64,000 bases of DNA from positions 98,041-162,040 of the forward strand of contig NZ_JAGBKM010000004.1 in NCBI RefSeq assembly GCF_017498085.1, in the 5' to 3' direction. This DNA is from Psychrobacter coccoides (GTDB lineage Bacteria > Pseudomonadota > Gammaproteobacteria > Pseudomonadales > Moraxellaceae). A program made the translations under genes and the position numbers. Shown here piece after piece: positions 29,944-39,372 of the stretch (positions are counted from its first letter, which is position 1; every line of letters starts with the position of its first letter). The notes under the pieces are model-generated. The model was given only the letters and a program-made list of their open reading frames with translations. It was not told where the DNA came from and ran no database searches.

Positions 29944-32151
29944 TTATGTTTGATAAAGTGACTCTGCCAGTATCACATCGCCATCTTCTTTGGTAATCAT
30001 AACCGTGGCTGAGCGTGGGGTACTGCCGCCTGGGACTGCGCCCCATGTATTGCCAGGATGCTGAATATTGATAAATAATGTTTTGAAATCTGGAGTCATC
30101 GTAATGCCTGTCACTTCACACCCTTCAGGACCGACAAAAAAACGTTTGATATTCTCGTTGCTGGCCACTCTTCCCACTCGGGTTGACTGTCCTGCTGACG
30201 TCGTCGTGAGTACGCCATCATTCACACTGCCTGGTAGCGCCGCCAATAACATACAGCTACTGGTATCTGTATAGGCACCGTCATCCGTCTGAATCCACAG
30301 CACCCCACGTGGGTCAAAGTACAAACCATCTGGCGAAGAGAAGTCATTATTCTCATTTAGTTCTGATAAATTTTCTGCTGATAAGTCGCTAGGCGCTGCA
30401 AACAGATAGATGTCCCACTCAAAGCTCAATGCAGTATGGTCGCCGCCTGTCTCTGCCCAGCGAATAATGTGACCATTGTCATTACCACGGGCTTTTCCAC
30501 GAGCGTCATAGCTGCGTGGGTTAGACGCTGACACGGGCTGGTCTTCTCGTTCGCCACGATACTTATTATTGGTTAAAGTAACATAAACCTCACCCGTTAT
30601 AGGGCTGACAGACACCCATTCTGGACGATCCATCTTAGTCGCCCCTACCGTATCAGCGGCAGCACGGGCAAAGACCAACACCTCATCTTGTCCGTTAAAA
30701 GGCAGTGCGCTATTGGTAGCATCCAGTCCATTTTCACCATGAGTCAAGGCTTGCCACTGACCACTACCATCTTCATGAAAAATCGCCACGTATAGCGTAC
30801 CTTCGTTCAGGTATTTATCCCCCGCCTTTAAACCACCACCGATATCTTTATTTGACCACATGGCTTTGGAGACGAACTTATAGATGTACTCCCCACGGGC
30901 GTCATCTCCCATATAAAAGACCACAGGCTTGCCCTGCTCCACAGGTGCATAAGCGCAGTTTTCGTGAGCAAAGCGACCTAGTGCTGTACGCTTTTGTGGT
31001 ACAGAGTTTTGGTTAAAGGGATCAATCTCAGTAATATAGCCAAAAGTATTGAATGCATTGCGATAGTCCTCAGTCGCGTTGATCCCAGTAGCCGTCATGT
31101 CCCAGCGTGAAAACTCATCTGCTATCTTGGCATCCTTGTCATCAGGCGTATGCCAGAGATAGTCCCAACTTGGGAAGTTCTCAGTGGCCCCATAACGAGT
31201 GCGACCATAATTATGCCCTGCGCTAAGTTGGCTGGCATCTTCACCCCGTGCAAAAACGCCTAAAAAGTTCTCTTCTGTGGTCAGATAAGTGCCCCAAGGT
31301 GACAGACCAGCACCGCAGTTATTGTTGATACCACGAGTCTGAAAGCCTGTCGGATCAAACTTGGTCTTTACCAGCTCAGAGCCCGCTACAGGGCCAGCCA
31401 ATTGTGCGACGGTGCTGCTGGTAATACGTCGATTGTATTTGGAGTCCTTGACCATCTCATAGCCCGTGCCATCATCACGTCGGGTCATCTCAACGACGGC
31501 AACGCCATGGCAGTTGACTTCACGGCGCACATCACTGGCGAGGCGACGATTCTGGAATATAGGCGCAGCTTTATCATCTTCGATCACATGATACCCAAAA
31601 GGGCTCAGCTCACTGCTATTCACATACTCATGGTTCATGACCAACAGGCCGCTTTCTGACGTTTTTGCATCATAGGCGTTTTTCTTTTTTCCAAAAAACC
31701 ACATGCCATCATGGTTGTCACCCATCCGCCACTCAAATGACTCAGCAGACTGCTCACGGTTGTCTTTCCACTCCTCAACCCCAGAGATTAGCGGTGTCCC
31801 TAGCGGTAATACTATCTCAGCTTTATAACCTGCTGCCACACTCATCGTGGCAGCGGTTGAGTGAGCAACTGCAGTAAATTCCAAAGTCTCAGGGCGAGTC
31901 AAATCACCTTGCGCAGGGATAGCAGCACCATTGTCATGACTCATGATAGCGCTACCGTCATCATCGTCACTACATCCTACTAGAGGAACAGCGCCAAAAA
32001 AAGCGGCAGCGGTCAATCCCGTACCGCCCTTTAGGATACTACGGCGATTCAAGCGACGATTTATAATGGTTTGAAAGCTAGTATTATCAGTAGGGTTGGA
32101 GTCTTCAACAACTTCGTGGGCTAGATTTTGCTTGTTCTTTAGTAATGTCAT
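29944..32151 (-). CDS. phoX: PhoX-family alkaline phosphatase, Tat-exported, possible lipoprotein
   Basis: The 735-residue protein belongs to the PhoX (DUF839) family: GLLVMNHEYVN, NNCGAGLSPWGTYLTTEENF, RFAHENCAYAP and FDPRGVLWIQTDDG mark the calcium/iron beta-propeller enzyme. It has a twin-arginine signal, RRSILKGG at residues 36-43, after an extended N-region. The hydrophobic core ends PLVGC followed by SDDDD, so the cysteine at 60 could be lipidated. It releases phosphate from organic esters outside the cytoplasm. A Pho-box-like direct repeat lies upstream, which supports induction by phosphate starvation. Confidence 0.93.
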   Translation of the reverse strand: MTLLKNKQNLAHEVVEDSNPTDNTSFQTIINRRLNRRSILKGGTGLTAAAFFGAVPLVGCSDDDDGSAIMSHDNGAAIPAQGDLTRPETLEFTAVAHSTAATMSVAAGYKAEIVLPLGTPLISGVEEWKDNREQSAESFEWRMGDNHDGMWFFGKKKNAYDAKTSESGLLVMNHEYVNSSELSPFGYHVIEDDKAAPIFQNRRLASDVRREVNCHGVAVVEMTRRDDGTGYEMVKDSKYNRRITSSTVAQLAGPVAGSELVKTKFDPTGFQTRGINNNCGAGLSPWGTYLTTEENFLGVFARGEDASQLSAGHNYGRTRYGATENFPSWDYLWHTPDDKDAKIADEFSRWDMTATGINATEDYRNAFNTFGYITEIDPFNQNSVPQKRTALGRFAHENCAYAPVEQGKPVVFYMGDDARGEYIYKFVSKAMWSNKDIGGGLKAGDKYLNEGTLYVAIFHEDGSGQWQALTHGENGLDATNSALPFNGQDEVLVFARAAADTVGATKMDRPEWVSVSPITGEVYVTLTNNKYRGEREDQPVSASNPRSYDARGKARGNDNGHIIRWAETGGDHTALSFEWDIYLFAAPSDLSAENLSELNENNDFSSPDGLYFDPRGVLWIQTDDGAYTDTSSCMLLAALPGSVNDGVLTTTSAGQSTRVGRVASNENIKRFFVGPEGCEVTGITMTPDFKTLFINIQHPGNTWGAVPGGSTPRSATVMITKEDGDVILAESLYQT

Positions 32152-32223
32152 TATTAATCACCGTGCTGTTAGGCTAGATTGGCTTAGAAAGGTATGAATT
32201 ACGCTTCAGTCTACTCAGCCCTC

Positions 32224-32252
32224 ATGACATCAAGATGAACGTCAGATGACAG
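32224..32252 (-). promoter_or_regulatory. Probable Pho box (PhoB site) upstream of phoX
   Basis: On the minus strand three 7-base half-sites recur every 11 bases: CTGTCAT, CGTTCAT and ATGTCAT, against the known PhoB half-site CTGTCAT. They end 72 bases before the phoX start. A weak -10-like TAGACT lies about 11 bases further on. Confidence 0.7.
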
Positions 32253-32259
32253 TATGATG

Positions 32260-32289
32260 AAAAAAACCCCAAGTATCACACTTGGGGTT
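32260..32289 (-). terminator. Terminator of the FAH-family gene
   Basis: AACCCCAAGT pairs with ACTTGGGGTT (10 bp, 5-base loop). Seven A on the plus strand give the T run in the minus direction. It directly abuts the Pho box of phoX. Confidence 0.85.
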
Positions 32290-32332
32290 CGAATTGATTT
32301 TGTATTTTTGAGGAATGGTGGTTGGTAAAAAC

Positions 32333-33070
32333 CTACTTTACGCTCCCCTGCCATTCATGTGCACCAAGCGTTAGCCGCAGCTTATCACCTGCCTGCAACA
32401 CCCCAACGCCACTTGGCGTGCCCGTCATGATGACATCGCCCGCTTGCAGACTAAAGGCATGGCTAATCTCACTAAGCAGCTCATAGACGGGAAACAGCAT
32501 CAAAGCACTGTCGCCATCTTGCTTAAGCGTATCATTGATATAGAGCTGATAGCTGACTTGGGTAAAGTCAGAAAACGCCTCTGCACTGACCCACTCACCT
32601 AAGACACAAGCACCATCAAAACACTTGGCCCGCTCCCATGGATGGCCTTTTTCCTTCAGCTCGCTTTGTAGGTCTCGCAGCGTCAAATCCAGTCCCAAGG
32701 TGACTGAGTCTATTAAACCTGTAGCGCTCATCACCTCTTCTAACGAGGCAGACTGCAAATCTCGTCCCAGACGAATACACAGCTCAGTTTCATAATGTAC
32801 CGGGTAGCTTTTACTACGGGGCGTGTCACTAATCGTACTAGGAATTGCGTCTGTTAAAGCGATAATACTAGAAGCTGGTTTGATAAATAATAATGGGCGC
32901 GTCGGTACAGCATTGCCAAGCTCAGCGGCATGAGCCGCATAGTTACGCCCAACGCAAACCACTTTACCAATGGCAGTTTGCAAGCGCTTATTGACGTTGG
33001 TCTCGGTGTCAGCTTTATGAGTATTGGCTGCAATGGCGTCAATTAAAGACATATGTGGGGATTGGCTCAT
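32333..33070 (-). CDS. Fumarylacetoacetate hydrolase family protein
   Basis: The 245-residue protein has CVGRNYAAHAAELGN, LFIKPASSII, the metal-binding HYETEL segment, GLDLTLRDLQ and DVIMTGTPSGVG, all typical of the FAH fold (acylpyruvase or hydratase-type enzymes such as YcgM). It probably hydrolyses or decarboxylates a small oxo-acid. The exact substrate is not evident, and no catabolic partner genes lie next to it. It has its own terminator. Confidence 0.9.
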   Translation of the reverse strand: MSQSPHMSLIDAIAANTHKADTETNVNKRLQTAIGKVVCVGRNYAAHAAELGNAVPTRPLLFIKPASSIIALTDAIPSTISDTPRSKSYPVHYETELCIRLGRDLQSASLEEVMSATGLIDSVTLGLDLTLRDLQSELKEKGHPWERAKCFDGACVLGEWVSAEAFSDFTQVSYQLYINDTLKQDGDSALMLFPVYELLSEISHAFSLQAGDVIMTGTPSGVGVLQAGDKLRLTLGAHEWQGSVK

Positions 33071-33456
33071 AATAGATTCTCACTGTGGTTTTATTGATAT
33101 GTTCTTAGGGCCTGTTGACCCTGATATGACAAAAGTCAGACGAAAACACATTGAACTAGGAAGGTATTAACCATAATCTAGAACTATATCATCTTTGGCA
33201 TCATGGTTATCAAGGCGTATATTTTTCGTCAGTTAAAATAATAAATATAGTCAGTTAATGCTAAAAAATACAGGCTCACAAAAGCCCTTGCACATTATTC
33301 TTGCATGTAATTTTTGCAATGATGTACAGCTATAGTCGCTGTACTCTAAACGCAATATAGCACTACTAAGATGAATCTCTCTAAGTTATGCCTGTTTTAT
33401 TTAGGACGGTCGTATGTGATATCGAGTCTTCCAAAATGAAAATTAAGGAAATCATA
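33071..33456. other. Intergenic region with a partial repeat, no gene seen
   Basis: These 386 AT-rich bases separate divergent FAH and pcm genes. Bases 33313-33364 (ctatagtcgctgtactctaa, then tagcactactaagatg) resemble the segment leading into the repeat copy at 62258-62340, so a degraded repeat end may be present. No open frame is convincing. Confidence 0.4.
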
Positions 33457-34107
33457 ATGAGTGACTTTAAAAAATTAAGACAGCAAATGATAGATGAGCA
33501 ACTCAAGTCTCGGGGCTTACAGGATAAAGCGGTGCTTAATGCGTTGGGTAAGGTACCACGTGAAAAATTTACCCCCACCGATCTGATCGAGTCTGCTTAT
33601 AGAGACTCGCCGTTACCTATTGCAGAAAGTCAGACTATCTCCCAGCCTTATATTGTGGCCTTGATGACGGCGGCACTGGAGTTAAAACCAGACGACCGAG
33701 TACTCGAAGTTGGTACAGGCTCTGGCTATGCCGCAGCGGTGCTTGGCGAGATCTGTGAGCATGTCTATACCATTGAGCGCTATAAAACTTTGGCAGATAC
33801 TGCCCAGCTAAAACTTGCAAAGACAGGCTATGGCCATGTTCAGGTCAAGCATGGCGACGGCACCTTGGGCTGGGTGGAGCAAGCCCCTTTTGATGCCATC
33901 ATAGTGGCAGCAGGAGGCCCTGAAGTACCACAAACCCTCAAAGAACAGTTGGCCATTGGCGGACGTATGGTCATTCCCGTTGGTCGCTCTTTAAACTTAC
34001 AAAAACTGGTACGTGTGCGCCGTATCAGTAAAGATGAATATCAGACAGAAGATTTGGGAGACGTGCGTTTTGTACCTTTGGTTGGTGCAGCGGGTTGGAA
34101 GGAGTAA
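33457..34107 (+). CDS. pcm: Protein-L-isoaspartate O-methyltransferase
   Basis: The start at 33457 (MSDFKKLR) is chosen because AAGGA lies eight bases upstream and it matches the usual family start. The 216-residue protein shows VPREKF, SQPYIVALMTAAL, the SAM-binding motif LEVGTGSGYAAAVLGE and DGTLGW. It methylates isoaspartyl residues in aged proteins using SAM, starting their repair. The following gene begins four bases after the stop, so the two are co-transcribed. Confidence 0.95.
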   Translation: MSDFKKLRQQMIDEQLKSRGLQDKAVLNALGKVPREKFTPTDLIESAYRDSPLPIAESQTISQPYIVALMTAALELKPDDRVLEVGTGSGYAAAVLGEICEHVYTIERYKTLADTAQLKLAKTGYGHVQVKHGDGTLGWVEQAPFDAIIVAAGGPEVPQTLKEQLAIGGRMVIPVGRSLNLQKLVRVRRISKDEYQTEDLGDVRFVPLVGAAGWKE

Positions 34108-34111
34108 AGAG

Positions 34112-35425
34112 ATGAAAACTTATAGAACTCTGCCTGAATTAGTGGCTCAATCAAGTGAACATTTTGCAAATATCGATGACGTCAATTTAGATGATCTTAT
34201 GGAGCGTATTGGAGACAGCCGTGTCGTATTGCTTGGTGAGTCATCACATGGCACGGCTGAATTTTATGACATGCGGGCACGTATCACTAAAGCGCTGATA
34301 GAAAAGAAAGGTTTCACTATTATCACTGCTGAAGCGGATTGGCCAGATGCCGCGCATATCCATCATTATATTCATGGCAGAGAACAGGATGCCTTGCTGC
34401 AAAATAAGCCTTTTTCGAGATTTCCCACTTGGATGTGGGCCAATCAATCCATGCTTGAATTTACCCATTGGCTTCGTGCTTACAATGACAAAACTCAATC
34501 TTCAGAAAAAAAGATAGGATTTTACGGTCTGGATTTATATAGCTTATATCCCTCTATTGAAGCCGTACTGGACTATTTACAGCAAGTAGATCCTAAGGCG
34601 GCAGAAATTGCCCGCGACCGTTATGGCTGTCTGATGCCTTGGGCAGACGACCCTGCTCTGTACGGTCGTGCTGTTGCAACCAAGCAGCACGAGGGCTGCG
34701 CAACAGAAGTGCTCAAAAACCTACAAGACTTACTCAATAATCGCTTAGAGTATTCTAAAGCCGATAGAGAGCAGTTTTTTGACGCCAAGCAAAATGCCAA
34801 GCTGATCGTCAATGCCGAACGTTATTACCGCACCCTATATGATGCTGAAAATAACTCATGGAATCAGCGCGATCAGCACATGTTTGAAGCACTGCAAGCG
34901 GTGCTTGAGTTTAGAGGTGCCCAATCAAAGGCGATCGTTTGGGCGCATAATTCGCACATTGGTGATGCTCGGGCCACTCAAATGGGCGCACGTGGCGAGT
35001 TAAATATAGGCCAATTGGCACGGCAAGAATATGGTGACAAGGCTTACAATATCGGTTTTGGCACCGATCATGGTACCGTTGCCGCTGCGTCTAGATGGGG
35101 AGGGCCGATGGAGATCAAACAAGTACAGCCCTCACACGTTGATAGTTACGAGCGTATTTTTCATGAGGTCGCTACTGATAATTTTCTTTTACCACTGCGC
35201 TATCCACTACATGAAGACATACGCAGAGAGTTACTCCCAGAGCGTTTAGAACGAGCAATAGGCGTCATTTATAGACCTGAAACTGAGTTGCAGAGCCATT
35301 ATTTTTATGCCTGCCTGCCCGCTCAATTTGATGAGTACATCTGGTTTGATAAGACGCATGCGGTTGAAGCTTTGACTAAAGAGATAGGGGAAGGAACATT
35401 TGATACCTTCCCCTTTGGCTTATAA
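34112..35425 (+). CDS. Erythromycin esterase family protein
   Basis: The start at 34112 has a strong GGAAGGAG site. The 437-residue product contains the family's LLGESSHGTAEFY, TAEADWPDAAHIHHYIHG, GFYGLDLYSLYPSI and AIVWAHNSHIGDARAT blocks, with conserved histidines and glutamates. True EreA/EreB enzymes open macrolide rings, but most chromosomal members of this family are not resistance genes. Its coupling to pcm is seen in other bacteria and argues for a housekeeping or repair-linked role. I would not call resistance from this sequence. Confidence 0.88.
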   Translation: MKTYRTLPELVAQSSEHFANIDDVNLDDLMERIGDSRVVLLGESSHGTAEFYDMRARITKALIEKKGFTIITAEADWPDAAHIHHYIHGREQDALLQNKPFSRFPTWMWANQSMLEFTHWLRAYNDKTQSSEKKIGFYGLDLYSLYPSIEAVLDYLQQVDPKAAEIARDRYGCLMPWADDPALYGRAVATKQHEGCATEVLKNLQDLLNNRLEYSKADREQFFDAKQNAKLIVNAERYYRTLYDAENNSWNQRDQHMFEALQAVLEFRGAQSKAIVWAHNSHIGDARATQMGARGELNIGQLARQEYGDKAYNIGFGTDHGTVAAASRWGGPMEIKQVQPSHVDSYERIFHEVATDNFLLPLRYPLHEDIRRELLPERLERAIGVIYRPETELQSHYFYACLPAQFDEYIWFDKTHAVEALTKEIGEGTFDTFPFGL

Positions 35426-35475
35426 AAAATTAATACTAACAAGCCAATACCAAGGCCCAGCTTGCGCTCACTGAT

Positions 35476-36201
35476 TTATGGAATCGTACGAGTTGCTACA
35501 TCTGGTGGCACATAACCGATATGACGATTCATTCTTTTTTCAAAAAGTCTAAAACCAAATAAAATCACCCACGACAACAGCAGATAGACGATACCAGCAG
35601 CAAAGAACAACTCCATCAGAGTATAGGTACGGGCACTAATCGTACGCGCGACGCCAGTGATGTCCATCAAAGCAATGGTCGAGGCCAGCGCACTGCCTTT
35701 TAGCATAAAGATAACTTCATTGCTATAAGCTGGAATAACAATACCAAAAGCCCGTGGTAAGGTAATGCGGGTTAGTTTTTGCCATTGAGACATGCCGATA
35801 GCATCAGCCGCCTCGAGCTCACCGACTGGAATGGCTTGGATAGCACCACGAATGATCTCAGCCAAATACGCACTGGTATTTAAAGTGAAGGCAATAATGG
35901 CACACCAGTAAGCTTGGCTCAGCACCGGCTCCCATAAAAACGACTCGCGCACCGCTTCAAACTGACCCAGACCATAATAGATCAAAAATATCTGTACCAG
36001 CAGCGGCGTGCCTCGAAAAAAGAAAATATAAAGAAATGGTAAGATTTGTACAGCCCAGCTTTTTGACAGACGTAGCAAAGCTAGGATCAGACCAAAAAAC
36101 AAGCCGATAATACCTGAGATCACCACCAGCTGTATCGTCAGTACTGCCCCGCCTAATAAGTCTGGGATATGATCAAAAATCACCTGCCAATTCCAATCCA
36201 T
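35476..36201 (-). CDS. Basic/polar amino acid ABC permease, HisM/ArtM-like
   Basis: The 241-residue HisMQ-family permease has several membrane helices. Its ATPase-contact loop is GAIQAIPVGELEAADAIGMSQWQKLTRITLPRAFG, and SNEVIFMLKGSALASTIALMDITGVAR follows. It forms a pair with the permease 13 bases upstream. With the ATPase and three binding proteins to the right it makes a histidine/arginine/lysine-type importer; the exact substrate is not visible. Confidence 0.9.
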   Translation of the reverse strand: MDWNWQVIFDHIPDLLGGAVLTIQLVVISGIIGLFFGLILALLRLSKSWAVQILPFLYIFFFRGTPLLVQIFLIYYGLGQFEAVRESFLWEPVLSQAYWCAIIAFTLNTSAYLAEIIRGAIQAIPVGELEAADAIGMSQWQKLTRITLPRAFGIVIPAYSNEVIFMLKGSALASTIALMDITGVARTISARTYTLMELFFAAGIVYLLLSWVILFGFRLFEKRMNRHIGYVPPDVATRTIP

Positions 36202-36214
36202 GAGTATCTCTCCT

Positions 36215-36949
36215 CTACCCTATAGTTGATTGATCAGGCGCTGTTTGACGGCTGAGCTTTTTGGCATAGCGTGCCGCTGGATTGGCACGCCACTCAAGCC
36301 ACATCATAAAGCCTGTGATTAACATCGTGAGACCTAAGTAAATAATCGCCGCCGCCATATAAAAAGTAAAAGGCTGCTGTGTTGACTGTGCCGCACGTGA
36401 CGACTGATACATAATATCCTTTAGACCGACCACAGAGACCAAAGCGGTGTCTTTTAGTAGTACCAAAAACAAGTTGCCTAGGCCTGGCAGTGCAATCTGC
36501 CAAACTTGCGGCAAAGTAATACGATAAAATATCTGAAACGGACGCATACCGATCGCTTGTGCCGCTTCGCTTTGACCTACTGGAATCTCTTGAATAGACA
36601 TGCGCAGGATTTCAGTGGCATAGGCGCCAAAGGCGATAGATAGCGCCATCACCCCACCCCAAAACGCACTGATCTCAACATACTCGTTATAGCCGAATTT
36701 TTTGAGAATACTCATGAGCAGCATAGAGCCGCCATAATAAATAAATAATACCAATAACAGCTCAGGGATACCACGCATCGTCGCCGTATAGACAGTCGCC
36801 ATCTTGCGCAATATCCAGACGTTAGAGAGCTTGGCGGTAGCACCCAAAAGCCCTAAGACCATACCTATAATCAGGCTGGTCACAGCAAGTTTTATAGTGA
36901 CGGCAGCGCCGCTTAATAAAAGCGCGCCAAATCCTTGTAAATCAAACAC
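36215..36949 (-). CDS. Basic/polar amino acid ABC permease, HisQ/ArtQ-like
   Basis: The 244-residue protein matches HisQ/ArtQ. It has FGALLLSGAAVTIKLA at the N-terminus, TATMRGIPELLLVLFIYYGG, and the coupling loop MSIQEIPVGQSEAAQAIGMRPFQIFYRITLPQVW. It starts almost 400 bases after the nearest binding protein gene, and a terminator lies in that gap. The two permease genes may therefore be transcribed partly on their own. No small gene is convincing in 36950-37346. Confidence 0.9.
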   Translation of the reverse strand: MFDLQGFGALLLSGAAVTIKLAVTSLIIGMVLGLLGATAKLSNVWILRKMATVYTATMRGIPELLLVLFIYYGGSMLLMSILKKFGYNEYVEISAFWGGVMALSIAFGAYATEILRMSIQEIPVGQSEAAQAIGMRPFQIFYRITLPQVWQIALPGLGNLFLVLLKDTALVSVVGLKDIMYQSSRAAQSTQQPFTFYMAAAIIYLGLTMLITGFMMWLEWRANPAARYAKKLSRQTAPDQSTIG

Positions 36950-37253
36950 AATTATCCACTCAGTCTCTTTATATTAGCAAGTTGCAAAATATGAGTTAAA
37001 AGAATCAGCATCAATAGCTGAGCGCTGCTGATAATCGTATGGTAAAGCAAATCAATAGAGATTATTTGCGACATAGATTGGCGTGAGGATCATACGACTA
37101 TAGCGACGGTAATTGACACAGTAGAAATGAGCGCTGATTTTATCATATTCGCTCGCTGCTATGTTATATCAATCTCAAAAATCAGACTAGCAAAGACAAT
37201 GGAGGCCACTGCGACACCATAAAACTCAAATACAGCAGAGCATTTTTATACAA

Positions 37254-37283
37254 GCAAAAAGGACATCACCTTTGGTAATGTCC
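37254..37283 (-). terminator. Terminator after the third binding protein gene
   Basis: GGACATCACC pairs with GGTAATGTCC (one mismatch) around TTT. AAAAA on the plus side supplies the minus-strand T run. It would limit read-through from the binding protein genes into the permeases. Confidence 0.7.
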
Positions 37284-37346
37284 TTATGCTTATCTTTGAT
37301 ATAGTCAGCTGACGATATACTGCCATCTGCCATCAACGCAAGAGCG

Positions 37347-38288
37347 CTACTGAGCCGTAGCATCAGCGATTGGCGCTGCTGTCTCTGTCGCACTCGTTGG
37401 CACCGCAAAGTATTTTTGATGGATCTTATCATAAGTGCCATTGGTCTTTAGGTTGGCCAATGACTGATTGATGCTTGCTTGCAGCTCATCACCCGGACGC
37501 ACAGCAATAGCAAAGTTATCATCAATATCGATCTCGTCACCTTTGACCACATAGTCACCACCAGACTCTGAGCTAAGCCACTCTATCGCTGGCAGCTTGT
37601 CAGAGATCATGGCATCCACTCGCCCTGAGCCTAAGTCCAAAAAGGCATTGCTCAAGGTATCATATAACTTTATATTAGCGTCTGGATATTCGCCTTCTAA
37701 CCACTGTGAAGACACTGTGGATCGCTGAGCGGCAATGGAGTGAGCAGTAATATCGCTGCTGTTGCTGGGGTCAAAACTGCTGTCTTTTTTGGCCAAAAAC
37801 ACCAAAGAGTTGCTAAAGTAAGGCTCGGTAAACGCCACCTGCTTTGCCCTCTCTGGCGTAATGGACATCGCTGCTACGATAGCATCATATTTACCCGCTT
37901 TTAACCCTGGAATGATGCCATCCCAATCTTGCGCCATAATCTCACAAGTCACCTGCATATCATCACAGATGGCATTGGCCATATCGACATCAAATCCACC
38001 CAGCGTGCCATCAGCATTGGTATAGTTAAAAGGCGCATAAGCCCCTTCCGTACCAATACGCAACACCTCGCCCGCAGGTACAGCTGCGTTCGCTTCCGTA
38101 TTATCTGCGTTGGTCTCACTACCAATATCTGAACTACTCCCACAGCCTACTAAAGTGGCGGCTGTCATTGCTGCAAAAAGCGACAGCGATAGACGGCGTA
38201 TAGAGCGACTACTGCACTTAGTATTGGCTATAAACTGAACAAAACTGCTGCTTGAAATATTCACTCTTGGCGTGTTAGCGATGGTCAT
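37347..38288 (-). CDS. Amino acid ABC substrate-binding lipoprotein, paralogue 1
   Basis: The start at 38288 has an AGGAAGGCAAGG site just upstream; an ATG at 38360 is rejected. A long N-region precedes a lipobox (ATLVGC). The mature part is a HisJ/ArtJ-type family 3 binding protein: LRIGTEGAYAPFNYTNADGT, GGFDVDMANAICDDM, MAQDWDGIIPGLKAGKYDAIVAAMSITPERAKQVAFTEPYF. It is closely related to the next two genes. It delivers a polar, probably basic, amino acid to the HisQM-like permease. The C-terminus has an added Ala/Thr-rich tail. Confidence 0.9.
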   Translation of the reverse strand: MTIANTPRVNISSSSFVQFIANTKCSSRSIRRLSLSLFAAMTAATLVGCGSSSDIGSETNADNTEANAAVPAGEVLRIGTEGAYAPFNYTNADGTLGGFDVDMANAICDDMQVTCEIMAQDWDGIIPGLKAGKYDAIVAAMSITPERAKQVAFTEPYFSNSLVFLAKKDSSFDPSNSSDITAHSIAAQRSTVSSQWLEGEYPDANIKLYDTLSNAFLDLGSGRVDAMISDKLPAIEWLSSESGGDYVVKGDEIDIDDNFAIAVRPGDELQASINQSLANLKTNGTYDKIHQKYFAVPTSATETAAPIADATAQ

Positions 38289-38465
38289 CCTTGCCTTCCT
38301 GTTTTTATTACTAGATAAACTGCTTATTCTATAAAAATTTAAGGCCTGCGATGTCATCAATCTAAAACGCTGTTAGATAACATGCAGACCTTAAGAGACT
38401 TACCCTTAAGAGACTTACCCTTAAATACGCAAGCCTTTAAATACGTAAGTTGTTATATACGCAGA

Positions 38466-39305
38466 TTAGTTGGCCGTGGTTTCTGCTTCTTGTGCCGCAG
38501 CAGTTGTGCTGGTGCCAAAGTAGCTGCTAGTGATTTCATCATAGGTGCCATCAGCTTTAATTTCAGCCAAAGCGGTGTTGAACTTCGCCACTAGAGGATC
38601 ACCTTTACGAAACGCAATGCCCATCGCATCTTCTTCAGTGCTGATCTCATCGCCTTTTACTTCATAGTTTTGACCCGCTTCGGTTTTTAGCCAATCAATG
38701 CCGGTCACCTTGTCTGACATCATCGCCCGTACACGGCCTGAAGTCAGATCCAGATAGGCATTATCTTGGGTGTCATAAAGCTTGATATCCGCATCTGGAT
38801 ACTCATCTTGCAAGTACTGTGATGACACTGTCGAGCGCTGTGATGCTACAGGCTGTCCTGCCAGATCTGCCACACTGATGTCATCGCCTTTTTTACCAAT
38901 TAAGATAATACCAGTATGAAAGTACGGATCGGTGAACTCTACGACTTCTTTACGCTCAGGGGTGATTGACATACCAGCGATAACAGCATCGAACTTCTGG
39001 GCATTTAGACCTGGGATAAGACCATCCCAATCTTGGGAGATAAGCTCACACTCGGCATTCATTTGTGTACATAATGCATCGACCAGCTCGATTTCATAAC
39101 CAATCAGCTTGCCATCAGCATCGGTATAACTAAACGGCTTATAGCTTGATTCTGTCGCTATTTTTACATTCAGCGGCGCATCAGTCGCGCTATCTGCTGC
39201 TGTGTTTTCTTCTGGTGCTGAGCCATTGCTACAACCTGCTAGCATAAGCATCGCTGCACTGAGCGGCGCAAGCCATCTGGCTTTTGTTTTTGTTGATGAT
39301 GTCAT
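38466..39305 (-). CDS. Amino acid ABC substrate-binding lipoprotein, paralogue 2
   Basis: The 279-residue protein has a lipobox (LMLAGC) and the same mature architecture as its neighbours: VKIATESSYKPFSYTDADGK, GYEIELVDALCTQM, SQDWDGLIPGLNAQKFDAVIAGMSITPERKEVVEFTDPYF. It is more diverged in the ligand-facing opening (ESSYKPFSY instead of EGAYxPFNY), which could alter specificity. It lies in a tandem array of three binding protein genes on the minus strand. Confidence 0.9.
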   Translation of the reverse strand: MTSSTKTKARWLAPLSAAMLMLAGCSNGSAPEENTAADSATDAPLNVKIATESSYKPFSYTDADGKLIGYEIELVDALCTQMNAECELISQDWDGLIPGLNAQKFDAVIAGMSITPERKEVVEFTDPYFHTGIILIGKKGDDISVADLAGQPVASQRSTVSSQYLQDEYPDADIKLYDTQDNAYLDLTSGRVRAMMSDKVTGIDWLKTEAGQNYEVKGDEISTEEDAMGIAFRKGDPLVAKFNTALAEIKADGTYDEITSSYFGTSTTAAAQEAETTAN

Positions 39306-39372
39306 CGTTGTTATTCCTTCTTATCTAGATCAGATAACGCTTATAATTTATAAGTCATGCGATTATTGACGG

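Noticed and set aside
33108..33130. Possible further MITE copy (AGGGCCTGTTGACC)
   Set aside because: Only the first few bases resemble the terminal repeat. No matching core or second end is found. The same holds for TAGGGCCTGTC near 54961 and CGCCCTAG near 56071.
34112..35425. Macrolide resistance gene
   Set aside because: Family membership alone does not show resistance; it is coupled to pcm with no mobile element or resistance context.
37226..37441. 71-codon minus-strand frame overlapping the end of binding protein paralogue 1
   Set aside because: It overlaps the real gene in another frame and the terminator hairpin at 37254-37283.
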